Below, piece after piece: positions 40,186 through 48,545 of a stretch of 64,000 bases of DNA. How positions within the stretch are numbered: the stretch's first letter is position 1; every line of letters starts with the position of its first letter. The notes under the pieces were generated by a model. It was not told the origin of the DNA. It did no database searches and saw only the letters and a program-made list of their open reading frames with translations. Where the stretch lies: the NCBI GenBank assembly GCA_050246795.1, contig JBFWVJ010000008.1, forward strand, positions 1-64,000, read 5' to 3'. A program made the translations under genes and the position numbers. The DNA is from JBFWVJ01 sp050246795 (lineage in GTDB: Bacteria > Patescibacteriota > Gracilibacteria > JAUYGZ01).

Positions 40186-43100
40186 ATGCCAAACCAAGAA
40201 CAAGATCCGTTTATCATCAGACTAGGAAATGCTCCAGCAGCTCCTACTACTGCTACTCCAACGACAGAGGCTCCTAGCACTGGTCGTCTAGGAGCAGCTG
40301 CGACTTCCCGAGTTCTGTCAGGAATTCTTGGTGGACTTGTATCTGGAGCCACTCTTGGTGCGGGCTCTGTAGTCGGTGGTGGTATTGGTGCAGCCGGTGA
40401 GTATCTTGCTCAAGCATTGGAGGAAGGAAAGACCCTATCCGATCTTGACTCACTTGATGAGCTGAAAGCATTCTTCTCAGACCCCAAGCGTGCAGGAAGG
40501 GCTGCTGTTGAAGCAGGCGTTGCTGCCGTTCCGGGCGGAGCTCTGGTTAAAGGTGGAAAGTGGCTGAGCTCAGCGCTTCGGTCTGGTGGTCTTGCTGCCG
40601 GTGGAGAGACTCTACGACAGGTTGCTCGCGGAGATGAACAGTTCCAGCCTGGACCAGCGATTATTGCCGGTCTGACTGGTGGAGCAGTTGGTGCTGCAGT
40701 ATCTCCATTTGTTCCCAAGATTCCAGTTGTTGGCGGTGTGACGAAAACTCCCACTGCAAAAACCATTGATGAACTTGTGCTTCAGACAATGGGTGATGTG
40801 GAAGCTTTTAAGAAAGCTCTTCCAATGGTTCTTCAGCGTGAGGGAGTATATCATGACCTTGCTCCTACTACTCTCGCTGCTCGCGCTGAGGCATTTGAGG
40901 CGGCTGGTCAGCCTGAGCTTGCTGATGCAGTAAGAACAATTGGTCTCGCTCATGGTCCGTGGAAGCCACATGATATTCTGGTAGAAGCTGTTACGCTTCA
41001 TTCTCAGGGTTCTCGTGATGCAGCTATGAAACTCGCTGAGGCTGCAGAGGCTACTCGAAGGGGTGGAACTAAGCTTTCTAATTGGAAGCAAAGCATTCTG
41101 AAAGTTGAGGAAGCTGCGAAGAAGGCGGCTAATGATCTCGCTAAAAAGCAGACTGATGCGGAGACTGCAAGAACTCTATTTAATAAGGCTATTGAGGATC
41201 TGAAAGAAGGAAAGGCAGAAGCCTCTAAGACTATTAAGGCTGATCTTGGTCCTGGACAGACTGGCACTTTCCGTCAGAAGCTGGTTGGTGAGGGAGAAGA
41301 TGACCTAGAGGATGCTACCGATATTCTTGGTAAGACACCTGCTAAGAAGGGTCGTGGCAGAAAGAAAGCTGCTCCCGCGACAACCACTGCTCCCGAGAAT
41401 GCACCAGAGGTTCCCATTACTGCGGCATCTTCAGTTGTTAGTGGAGTAGATCCTCAGATTCTTGCTCGTCAGATGGCAGTTCGTGGAGAACTTCCTACTG
41501 TTCTTCCAACTCCTGAAGTAAATGCTGGGGTAGTTCCTGTATCACAGGCTGCTGAGGCCGTTACACCGTCAGTTCCTAAGGCCGAGTTCCTTGGTTGGCA
41601 GGAACTTCCTGATGCTCCACCAATGCCGCTTTACAATGTGGTTGATGGGCCGAGCGCAGGTTCGACAGTCACTCAAGAGACTCTTGAGAAGCTGGGCATT
41701 GCGATTCCGGAGACTCCGCCAGTTCCGACTGGTCGCCCTCCGAAGCCGGCTAATATGCCTGCACAGCCTACAAAGAATGTGGTTCCGGTTGTTGATGAGG
41801 TTCCTGCACCGGTTACTGCATCCGAAGCAGCTCCGATTGTTCCTGTTTCTGAGGCACCGCAGTTAGCTCCACGATCAGATAAATCATTGAGAGCCAACAT
41901 GCTGCCGGCTGAGAAGCGTGCAGCTGATGCAGCCTTCCAAGACTTGAGAAATCGTACAGGTAATCCTCGTCCTGCTCCTCGCAGACCACCTGGCTCAGGT
42001 GAAACATCGCAGCCACTTGATATGTCTGTAGTGCCAGCACCTCAGGTTGACGTTCCGATTACAGCACAGCCAACACCTTCAAAGCTTGCTCCCTCAACCG
42101 TAAAGGCTCTCACTGGTCGTGGTATCAGTAAGGAAGCTGCGGAGAAGATGACTCCGGAAGAAGCACTGGCTGCGATGACGACTCCTCGGGCTCAGAAGCC
42201 TGAGATTCCGACCCCTCCAGTAAAAATCCCGATGAAGCTAACCGCTGATGAGCGAATTGCGGTTCTCGAAAAGCTGAATCGTGAAATGTATCCGACGGAA
42301 CTTGCGGATAAACTTTCTCCTCTCCAGACTGAGTATCATCGTCTGGCTGATGAGATGGCTGCGATGGGGAAGGTTAAGAAAGGCTCTCCAGAGTTCGAGA
42401 AGTTTTCTGCCTTGAAAGACCGTAAGGGTCGTATCGGTCGTGAAATGGCCGTTGTGGTAGATCAGGCGGAAGATGCTGGACTCATTGCTCCCGGACTTCG
42501 TAACCAGTGGAAAGCGAAGGCTGAAGGGCTTCTCGAAGATGCCAATGCCAATAAGGTTGCCGATAGTATCACTATCGGTAAGGGAATGGATTCTCCATCT
42601 TCGGCACTGCTTCCTGAAGAGGAAGCAGCAATGCTTGCCGAGCAGGGTGTGGTTCCTCGTGAGAATGTTCCTGCACTTATTGATGATCTGAAAGCTGGTC
42701 AGGCTGCGGCTGCGGCAACTGAGGTGGAAGCTTCTCCACTGAAGCTCTCAGAAGTTACTGAAGGTCTCGGCGCAGAGTTCGATAACAAGGTCGCGGAAAT
42801 CCAGAAGGCTCTGGCTGAAGGTCGGATGACTCCAGAAGTAGCCGATCAGCAGTCTGTCGCGCTTGCTCAGGAATACCTAAAAGCAGCAGCTAAGGCTAAG
42901 GGTGTTAAGGGTGATGGTTCTATTACTCTTGGATCCGGTCTTGGTGGTATTCAGGGACTCTTTGAAAAGCATCCTGAAGTTGCTATCAAAGCGGCTCTTA
43001 TTGCCGGTGGTGCTCTGACTGGGGCGGCCATGAATGAGGAGAATCCAGTCATTGGTGCTCTTCTTGGTGCTGGGGCAGGGTGGTCAGCGAGTAAAGTTGG

Positions 43101-44295
43101 CTCACTCCTTAAACAGATGAAGGTAAATCCAAAGGATGTGCCTGAACTGCGATCAGCATTAAAGAACCAGCATGATAGAGATTCAATTGTCAGTACTGCT
43201 TGGCAGTTGATTCCTCATATTCAGCGCTCGCACTTTCTGATGAATCTTCATGGTATGGGTGCTAACATTATCGCTGGTCCTCTTGGATCAGGATTCTTTG
43301 GCGCTCTTACAAAGGCTATTGCTGGTGATGCTCGTGGCGGAGAGGCTATAAAACTTCTTACCAATCCCAAACTCCTCGTGCAAACGTGGAAAGAAATGGG
43401 AGAGCAGGCTAACATGCTTGTCAGGAATGCATCTGCTGGTGATCCGATGCTTCGTGCTGAAACTGGTGGAGATGTTCTGGAACGAACTTTCCAGAGTATC
43501 GAGAACCGCTATGGGCCTCAAGCAGAGAGGATGACTCGTGGTTATGTTCAGGGTGTTGGTCTTTGGATGACCAGAGGCGACTTGACTGTCAGAACACTAC
43601 TAAAGCAGGCCGGCTTCACCGATGATGAAGCCCGCGTTATGACGCTTACAAGTGAAGCGGAAGGTAAGCTTTTCAAGAAGCTTATGAACTTTGGTAGAGC
43701 TGCAACTTCTAGGGACTCTGATTACGATAAGTTCCTCAGCACGTTCGGCTCACTCATGTTCCCATTCGTTCGTACTCCTGTAAACATCTTCGAGCAGGGC
43801 ATTCAGCGTTTACCCGGAGCTGGTATTATGGTTCAGGGAATGCGCGGAGTGGAAGCTAAAGAGATCATTGCTCAACAGGCCGTAAGTTCTGTGCTTGCTT
43901 TCGGCAGTTATCTCATTGGCCTTAATACTGACGAAGATACTGCGAGGACCATGCGCCGATACGTATCAAACCTTGGTGGTCAGTATTCACTGATTACTAA
44001 TCTTGGGTTTGCAATCGGACAGGGTTCAAGAAGTATGGGACAGGCTAAACCTTCACTGAAGAGTGTTCTAAGTCCGGCAACGGTAAGACAGTTCTCATTC
44101 AGTGTTCCCGTTCCTGAGGCGAGCTTTATTGAGAATTGGGGTAACTTCTTGGTGAATCCGGATGAGGCTCCACTACCTCGTGGACTCTTCCCGTTCCAAC
44201 AGGAATTTACGACTGGTCTTAATGAGATCAATCCGCCAGCCCCAAAGCAGCAAGAATTCTCAGTTCCTCGACTTCAGTTTGATATGACTTACTAG
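40186..44295 (+). CDS. giant internal virion protein, LPD38-like C-terminus
   Basis: A 1369-residue protein, the longest gene here. Gly-rich hydrophobic segment near residues 45-85, coiled helices (~285-350), a Pro/Ala-rich disordered middle (~400-640), more helices, a second Gly/Ala hydrophobic segment (~935-975), then a C-terminal domain with NLHGMGANIIAGPL, RTPVNIFEQGIQRLPG and QQAVSSVLAFG. The PF.RTP.N...Q pattern resembles the LPD38 domain of phage polyvalent proteins. Probably ejected with the genome. I saw no lytic transglycosylase motif. Confidence 0.65.
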   Translation: MPNQEQDPFIIRLGNAPAAPTTATPTTEAPSTGRLGAAATSRVLSGILGGLVSGATLGAGSVVGGGIGAAGEYLAQALEEGKTLSDLDSLDELKAFFSDPKRAGRAAVEAGVAAVPGGALVKGGKWLSSALRSGGLAAGGETLRQVARGDEQFQPGPAIIAGLTGGAVGAAVSPFVPKIPVVGGVTKTPTAKTIDELVLQTMGDVEAFKKALPMVLQREGVYHDLAPTTLAARAEAFEAAGQPELADAVRTIGLAHGPWKPHDILVEAVTLHSQGSRDAAMKLAEAAEATRRGGTKLSNWKQSILKVEEAAKKAANDLAKKQTDAETARTLFNKAIEDLKEGKAEASKTIKADLGPGQTGTFRQKLVGEGEDDLEDATDILGKTPAKKGRGRKKAAPATTTAPENAPEVPITAASSVVSGVDPQILARQMAVRGELPTVLPTPEVNAGVVPVSQAAEAVTPSVPKAEFLGWQELPDAPPMPLYNVVDGPSAGSTVTQETLEKLGIAIPETPPVPTGRPPKPANMPAQPTKNVVPVVDEVPAPVTASEAAPIVPVSEAPQLAPRSDKSLRANMLPAEKRAADAAFQDLRNRTGNPRPAPRRPPGSGETSQPLDMSVVPAPQVDVPITAQPTPSKLAPSTVKALTGRGISKEAAEKMTPEEALAAMTTPRAQKPEIPTPPVKIPMKLTADERIAVLEKLNREMYPTELADKLSPLQTEYHRLADEMAAMGKVKKGSPEFEKFSALKDRKGRIGREMAVVVDQAEDAGLIAPGLRNQWKAKAEGLLEDANANKVADSITIGKGMDSPSSALLPEEEAAMLAEQGVVPRENVPALIDDLKAGQAAAAATEVEASPLKLSEVTEGLGAEFDNKVAEIQKALAEGRMTPEVADQQSVALAQEYLKAAAKAKGVKGDGSITLGSGLGGIQGLFEKHPEVAIKAALIAGGALTGAAMNEENPVIGALLGAGAGWSASKVGSLLKQMKVNPKDVPELRSALKNQHDRDSIVSTAWQLIPHIQRSHFLMNLHGMGANIIAGPLGSGFFGALTKAIAGDARGGEAIKLLTNPKLLVQTWKEMGEQANMLVRNASAGDPMLRAETGGDVLERTFQSIENRYGPQAERMTRGYVQGVGLWMTRGDLTVRTLLKQAGFTDDEARVMTLTSEAEGKLFKKLMNFGRAATSRDSDYDKFLSTFGSLMFPFVRTPVNIFEQGIQRLPGAGIMVQGMRGVEAKEIIAQQAVSSVLAFGSYLIGLNTDEDTARTMRRYVSNLGGQYSLITNLGFAIGQGSRSMGQAKPSLKSVLSPATVRQFSFSVPVPEASFIENWGNFLVNPDEAPLPRGLFPFQQEFTTGLNEINPPAPKQQEFSVPRLQFDMTY

Positions 44296-44306
44296 GAGAA
44301 AGGTAA

Positions 44307-44525
44307 ATGGAAAACCAACTAACACAACTTCTTCTAGAAAGAGTGGGTGGTCAGGAGGAGGCAACACCGGTTGCACCTTCTGGCCTTCCAGCACCAACAC
44401 CCAATGCGAAGAGAAAACTTCCTCCAGCTTGGAAGAGATATCTAAATGCGCTTTCTATGCAACAGGCAATTGCCAACAATTGGACTCCACATCCGACGTT
44501 AGTTAATATTCTAAACAAAAAGTAA
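44307..44525 (+). CDS. small virion-region protein with LLxRxG start
   Basis: A 72-residue protein: MENQLTQLLLERVGGQEE, a Pro-rich middle and a basic C-terminus (KRKLPPAWKRYLN). Its N-terminal hxQLLLxRhG resembles those of the 45093 and 47396 proteins. Possibly a virion cargo tag. Confidence 0.5.
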   Translation: MENQLTQLLLERVGGQEEATPVAPSGLPAPTPNAKRKLPPAWKRYLNALSMQQAIANNWTPHPTLVNILNKK

Positions 44526-44528
44526 GTT

Positions 44529-45074
44529 ATGAGAATAAAAGATTTAACTGGTTTAAAGTTCGGAATATGGACTGTAAAAACTCTTTCTCAGTCTAAGACT
44601 GCTTTTAGGGGCTCCAAATGGGATTGTGTATGTGATTGTGGGAACGTTGGTATCGTTTCTCGTGCTAACTTAATCAGTGGCAGTTCAAAATCGTGTGGAT
44701 GCTATGCCAAAGAAGTACAGGCAAAACTTAAACCTCCAGTAATGAAAGGCCCAGCAAATCACAAATACAATCATACTGGCAGATCTAAAACAAAGTCTGG
44801 TTATATTAGAGTTCGTGCCGAATCCCACCCAAAAGCATCATTCAATTTTGTATATGAGCATGTCTTGGTAATGGAACAGATTCTTGGTCGTCCATTACTA
44901 GACGGAGAAACTATCCATCATATTAATGGAGATAGATCTGATAATCGTCCCGAAAATCTAGAGTTATGGGCAAGTAATCACCCGCCCGGCCAAAGAATTC
45001 AGGATCAGATAGCTTGGGCTAAAAGTCTATTACATATTTATGAGCCGTCTGCGCTCAGTATTAATCAACTCTAA
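44529..45074 (+). CDS. HNH endonuclease with CxCxCG N-terminal module
   Basis: A 181-residue protein. N-terminal LKFGIWTVKTLS and WDCVCDCGN ... SCGCYAK, the same zinc unit as in the 22833 protein. C-terminal core YEHVLVMEQILGRPLL, GETIHHINGDRSDNRPENLEL: an HNH_3-type nuclease. Two mobile nucleases thus share a DNA-binding unit fused to different catalytic domains. Inserted among virion genes. Confidence 0.85.
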   Translation: MRIKDLTGLKFGIWTVKTLSQSKTAFRGSKWDCVCDCGNVGIVSRANLISGSSKSCGCYAKEVQAKLKPPVMKGPANHKYNHTGRSKTKSGYIRVRAESHPKASFNFVYEHVLVMEQILGRPLLDGETIHHINGDRSDNRPENLELWASNHPPGQRIQDQIAWAKSLLHIYEPSALSINQL

Positions 45075-45092
45075 ATAACCTTCGGAGATAAA

Positions 45093-45815
45093 ATGAATCC
45101 TATTATTATGGCTCTTCTTCAGCGTCTTGGTCCTGCGGCTAGTCAGGTTCAGAGGTTGGCTGGTCAGGGTGCTCAGGCTTTTGCGAATGCCGGTCCGGTG
45201 AAGCAGTTTGCGACCATGCTTCCACTTGGGCTGATTCCTTTCCTAAGTGGTGGTGGGTCTGATGCTCCACAGATGCCAACGTCTGGTCCGATGGGTCCTA
45301 CTCAGATTAGTGCGTCTTCAGGAGCACCGAGAAATCTTGATCCTAATGCGACGTATGTTGGAGTGAATCCGAATCCTCGTAATATTCCGGGAAGTTCTAT
45401 GAGCACCTCTGTTCCTGGTCCTTATGAGATGGCACAGCCGACTCCACTTCCTGCGAGGCCAGCTTCTCCGGCAATGAAACCTGAACCAATCCAGGTTCTT
45501 CCTGGTGAAATCGCTGGTGAGTTCCAGTCTGCTGCGATGCCGACGCCATCCAGCGCCCGTTCAGGTGCCGAACTCCCCTTTGAAACCTATCAGCGCTTGA
45601 CCGGAAATCGATGGACAGGTGGAGGTTCTAATGCAGTAAGAGGTCTTCTCTCTGAGCTTGGTATTCAGGAAAAGGCTGGTTCTTCAGCTGCAAACCTTGC
45701 TCTACAGAAGGCGCTTCTTCAGCGAGCGGCTCAGCTTTCTGGTGCGGCTCAGATGAAGCAGGCTCCTGCTAGCATTGAAGGACTGTCTGAACTTTTCCCC
45801 GGTAATATTAACTAA
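45093..45815 (+). CDS. Pro-rich virion-region protein with LLQRLG start
   Basis: A 240-residue protein starting MNPIIMALLQRLGPAASQV. Hydrophobic segment (FATMLPLGLIPFL), a long Pro/Ser-rich middle, then a helical C-terminus. Pro-rich, likely extended. Role unknown; the position suggests a virion or late function. Confidence 0.5.
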   Translation: MNPIIMALLQRLGPAASQVQRLAGQGAQAFANAGPVKQFATMLPLGLIPFLSGGGSDAPQMPTSGPMGPTQISASSGAPRNLDPNATYVGVNPNPRNIPGSSMSTSVPGPYEMAQPTPLPARPASPAMKPEPIQVLPGEIAGEFQSAAMPTPSSARSGAELPFETYQRLTGNRWTGGGSNAVRGLLSELGIQEKAGSSAANLALQKALLQRAAQLSGAAQMKQAPASIEGLSELFPGNIN

Positions 45816-45841
45816 GATCAAGCGTCATGTAAGGATGTTTT

Positions 45842-46120
45842 ATGGAAGTAGTAGTAAGTATTTTAGAGGTTCTTAGAGACTACTCTCCGCTAGGTGTTGC
45901 AGCCCTGGCTATTGCGGCGGCGATCTTAGTAGTTTGGAAGAATCCCATTAAACCGATTCAGTCTCAGCTTGATACGATTACTGGGAACCATCTTGCTCAC
46001 ATTGAGCACGATCTTCCAAAGCTGGTGCAGAGTGTAGAAAAGGTTGCGGATATTCTGCAGAGGATTGAATCGAAGATGGAAGGTGAGTTCGGGTATATTC
46101 GGGCGAAGCTGGAAAAGTAA
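45842..46120 (+). CDS. membrane protein before endolysin, holin-like candidate
   Basis: A 92-residue protein with one strong membrane helix (LGVAALAIAAAILVVW) then an amphipathic coiled C-terminus (HIEHDLPKLVQSVEKVADILQRIE). It lies 5 bases before the endolysin. One-span plus coiled tail fits a spanin-like or holin-like partner; which one cannot be told. Confidence 0.5.
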   Translation: MEVVVSILEVLRDYSPLGVAALAIAAAILVVWKNPIKPIQSQLDTITGNHLAHIEHDLPKLVQSVEKVADILQRIESKMEGEFGYIRAKLEK

Positions 46121-46125
46121 AAGCT

Positions 46126-46620
46126 ATGAGTAAAAATACTCTCACTTTCGATGATATCTTCGACAGGCTGATTGGACACGAAGGCGGATATGTCAATGAT
46201 CCAGCCGATCCAGGTGGCGAGACTCAGTGGGGTATCAGTAAAAGAAGCTATCCACATCTGAATATCAAAACCCTCACCAGAGAAGAAGCGAAGGAAATCT
46301 ATCGAAAGGATTTCTGGCAGAAGATCAATGCCGATAAACTCTATGACGGGGTTGCTTGGCAGCTAATGGACTTTGCGATTAACTCTGGAATCCAAACCGC
46401 GATTAGATATTTTCAGCGAGCTCTTGGCGTTGCTGATGACGGTTACTGGGGTCCTGAGAGCCAGAAGACGGCTGATGCAATGTCTGAGTCCGATCAGATT
46501 ATGCGACTGCTTGGAGAAAGGCTGGACTTCATGACGCGGTTAAAGAACTGGCCGAACCATGGCAAAGGGTGGGCGAGAAGGATCGCAGCAAATCTACGAT
46601 ATGGGTCGGAAGATAATTAA
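46126..46620 (+). CDS. endolysin, GH108 muramidase
   Basis: A 164-residue protein. N-terminal IGHEGGYVNDPADPGG and TQWGISKRSYP carry the glycoside hydrolase 108 signature, with the catalytic Glu in HEGG. The C-terminal region (GVADDGYWGPESQKTAD ... RLDFMTRL) matches the PG_binding_3 domain. No signal peptide, so export would need a holin. Likely cleaves the glycan strands of peptidoglycan. Confidence 0.9.
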   Translation: MSKNTLTFDDIFDRLIGHEGGYVNDPADPGGETQWGISKRSYPHLNIKTLTREEAKEIYRKDFWQKINADKLYDGVAWQLMDFAINSGIQTAIRYFQRALGVADDGYWGPESQKTADAMSESDQIMRLLGERLDFMTRLKNWPNHGKGWARRIAANLRYGSEDN

Positions 46621-46631
46621 AGGAGAACACT

Positions 46632-46754
46632 ATGAAAAAGTTTTGGGCTTTTATTTCTAAGTATGCAACTAAACTTGCTACGTATGCTGCAGAGCATCCG
46701 GATCAGGTTATTGCAGTTGTATCAGCGGTGAAGGCGAAAAAGAATCAGGGATAA
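46632..46754 (+). CDS. 40-residue amphipathic peptide in lysis cassette
   Basis: MKKFWAFISKYATKLATYAAEHPDQVIAVVSAVKAKKNQG, given here as a description: a basic start, an amphipathic helix, then a short hydrophobic stretch and basic end. GGAGAACACT precedes the ATG. It may be a small holin or membrane-active lysis peptide. Confidence 0.55.
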   Translation: MKKFWAFISKYATKLATYAAEHPDQVIAVVSAVKAKKNQG

Positions 46755-46758
46755 GCCA

Positions 46759-47403
46759 ATGGAAAAGCAACCACTCATTTTAGTGCCGGGGACTTGGTCA
46801 TGGGACGGAGAGTTTCCCTTTGACCAACCAAAGCCCGGAGATCATCCGCAGTGGTATCAGGCTGGTGCAATTGCTCGCACTGGGTTAGAAAATGCTGGAT
46901 TTGAGGTTGCAACTTTTCCTTGGAGTACGGCTCTTGGTGGGATTGGATTCGGTAGTAAGGATCTAGTAACGTGGCGTGGAGCAGCTATTCACCTAAAGGA
47001 ATTTGTAAAGTGTCATTTTCCAGATAAGAAGATCTGGATTCTTTCTCACTCTCATGGACTGCAGGTAGTTCTTTTTGCGGCGCTCTATGGGCTCGAGATT
47101 GAAAAGCTCTTTGATGTCTCTGGACCTTTCCGTAGAGATATGGAAGATGCGATTAAGATTGCTAAGCCGAATATCAAATCATGGACTCATTTCCGTGGTG
47201 AGTGGTGGAAAGATCGAATGGCTGGTTATGGTGGGTTGTTTGATTCTTGGGATCCGAGAACGTGGGGAAGAAATCCCAGAAGTCATCCTTATTCAGATCG
47301 AACTGTGAAGATCGATGGAGCAGGACATTCAACTGGGCTGTATGAGAAAGAGCAATTTGACATGATTCTTACGGAGATGACTAAGGACAATAAGAATGGG
47401 TAA
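46759..47403 (+). CDS. alpha/beta hydrolase in the lysis cassette
   Basis: A 214-residue protein. LILVPGTWSWDG forms the oxyanion-hole strand, ILSHSHGLQVV is a serine nucleophile elbow (S-H-S-H-G), and DGAGHSTGL offers the catalytic His. The lipase/esterase fold next to GH108 suggests an envelope lipid or polymer esterase, the role LysB has in mycobacteriophages. The substrate here is unknown. Confidence 0.7.
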   Translation: MEKQPLILVPGTWSWDGEFPFDQPKPGDHPQWYQAGAIARTGLENAGFEVATFPWSTALGGIGFGSKDLVTWRGAAIHLKEFVKCHFPDKKIWILSHSHGLQVVLFAALYGLEIEKLFDVSGPFRRDMEDAIKIAKPNIKSWTHFRGEWWKDRMAGYGGLFDSWDPRTWGRNPRSHPYSDRTVKIDGAGHSTGLYEKEQFDMILTEMTKDNKNG

Positions 47404-47965
47404 AGAACTTCTTTTTCAACTCCTCAGTCGTCTTGGAGCAGAGATGCCTCCTGATCAGACACAGAATCCTTTTACAGTTCTGCTGGGGACCGATGGAGTG
47501 ACTCCGGATGATGAGCCTTATCTGAGACAGTACCTGGGAGTTCCTAAAGATGGCGGATTGATTCCTACCGATCTCAGGCCTACAAAGGTCTCTATCAATG
47601 ATGACCTCAAGTGGTATCGCCCAGCCGTCAATCCGTTCCAGATGGAGGTTAATGGGAGGCTTGCTCCTGCTATTCCACAAGCTCTTGTGGACCGTTTAAA
47701 GGCCGGAGAATCGACTGTGATTCCAACTGAGAATATGCCTGGGTTGGGACATTTTACAGCCTCAGTGGCCAAGGGAACGTCTGGAAACCCCTTTGTAAGC
47801 GTCTATGACAAGTGGGACTTTGACAGTGGGGTGGTAAGTCCTTTAGTGAGAACTATGATGGATAGGGCTGGAAAGGGCTTCCATGTTTATGAGAGGTATC
47901 CTCTGACTAAGCAAAGGGGTGGGTATCGACCTGCCGGGGATATTCATCTTCCAGCCGACGAATAG
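47396..47965 (+). CDS. hypothetical protein with LLSRLG start
   Basis: A 189-residue protein starting MGKELLFQLLSRLGAEMPP. The C-terminal half is more globular (FVSVYDKWDFDSG...MMDRAGKGFHVYERYPL). The ATG overlaps the end of the hydrolase by 8 bases. It shares the LLxRLG start with two virion-region proteins. Confidence 0.5.
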   Translation: MGKELLFQLLSRLGAEMPPDQTQNPFTVLLGTDGVTPDDEPYLRQYLGVPKDGGLIPTDLRPTKVSINDDLKWYRPAVNPFQMEVNGRLAPAIPQALVDRLKAGESTVIPTENMPGLGHFTASVAKGTSGNPFVSVYDKWDFDSGVVSPLVRTMMDRAGKGFHVYERYPLTKQRGGYRPAGDIHLPADE

Positions 47966-47978
47966 CTGCAGAAAATCC

Positions 47979-48008
47979 TTGACACCTCAACCATATCCGT
48001 GATATGAT
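47979..48008 (+). promoter_or_regulatory. promoter P5 of the shared family
   Basis: TTGACA, 18-base spacer ending TGA, TATGAT, in the gap between 47965 and the HNH gene. A terminator begins only 25 bases after the -10 box. Confidence 0.75.
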
Positions 48009-48014
48009 ATTGGA

Positions 48015-48062
48015 TAGCAAGGCAAGATCTATGGCTCACCGAATCCTTGGGTGAGCCTTTTT
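48015..48062 (+). ncRNA. predicted ~48-nt RNA ending in an intrinsic terminator
   Basis: From the predicted start of P5 to GGCTCACC/GGTGAGCC (9-base loop) plus five T. Most transcripts from P5 would stop here unless antitermination occurs; readthrough would feed the HNH gene, which has a proper ribosome site (AGAAAGGG). Confidence 0.6.
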
Positions 48063-48077
48063 CACAGAAAGGGTTAG

Positions 48078-48545
48078 ATGGATTCTATCAGGAAGCCCGC
48101 AACATGCCATCCAGAGAAGCAAGATGGTGGTAAAGGGCTGTGCTCCTCTTGTTATCGTAAGCAATACTATGCTCTCAATAAAGAGAAAATGCTTCTCAAG
48201 GGACGAGAGTACTATCAACGAACGAAAGAGCAAAAGCGCCTTTCTGGGAAAGCTTACAGACTTAGGCACCCGGAAAGAGGACGTAATAACCAGCTAAAGA
48301 GATTATACGGAATAACACTGGATGATTATAAAACAATGCTTGAAAAACAGGACTATAATTGTAAGTTCTGTAACGAGCCATTAGATAATCGTCCTGTTGT
48401 AGATCATAACCATACAACAGGCTTGGTGCGTGGAGTTATACACCAAAAGTGTAATATCCTGATTGGATTTTTCGAGACTAACGGACATCTTTTCAGCAAT
48501 TTGGAATCTTACTTAAAGGATCACCATGAAACAGAACAAGCCTAG
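48078..48545 (+). CDS. HNH endonuclease VII-type
   Basis: A 155-residue protein. CHPEKQ...GLCSSCYRK zinc pair, a basic linker, YGITLDDYKTML, CKFCN, VVDHNHTTGLVRG and KCNILIG: the recombination endonuclease VII pattern. The 3' end overlaps the exonuclease gene by 20 bases. Mobile nuclease inserted before the DnaQ-like gene. Confidence 0.85.
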   Translation: MDSIRKPATCHPEKQDGGKGLCSSCYRKQYYALNKEKMLLKGREYYQRTKEQKRLSGKAYRLRHPERGRNNQLKRLYGITLDDYKTMLEKQDYNCKFCNEPLDNRPVVDHNHTTGLVRGVIHQKCNILIGFFETNGHLFSNLESYLKDHHETEQA

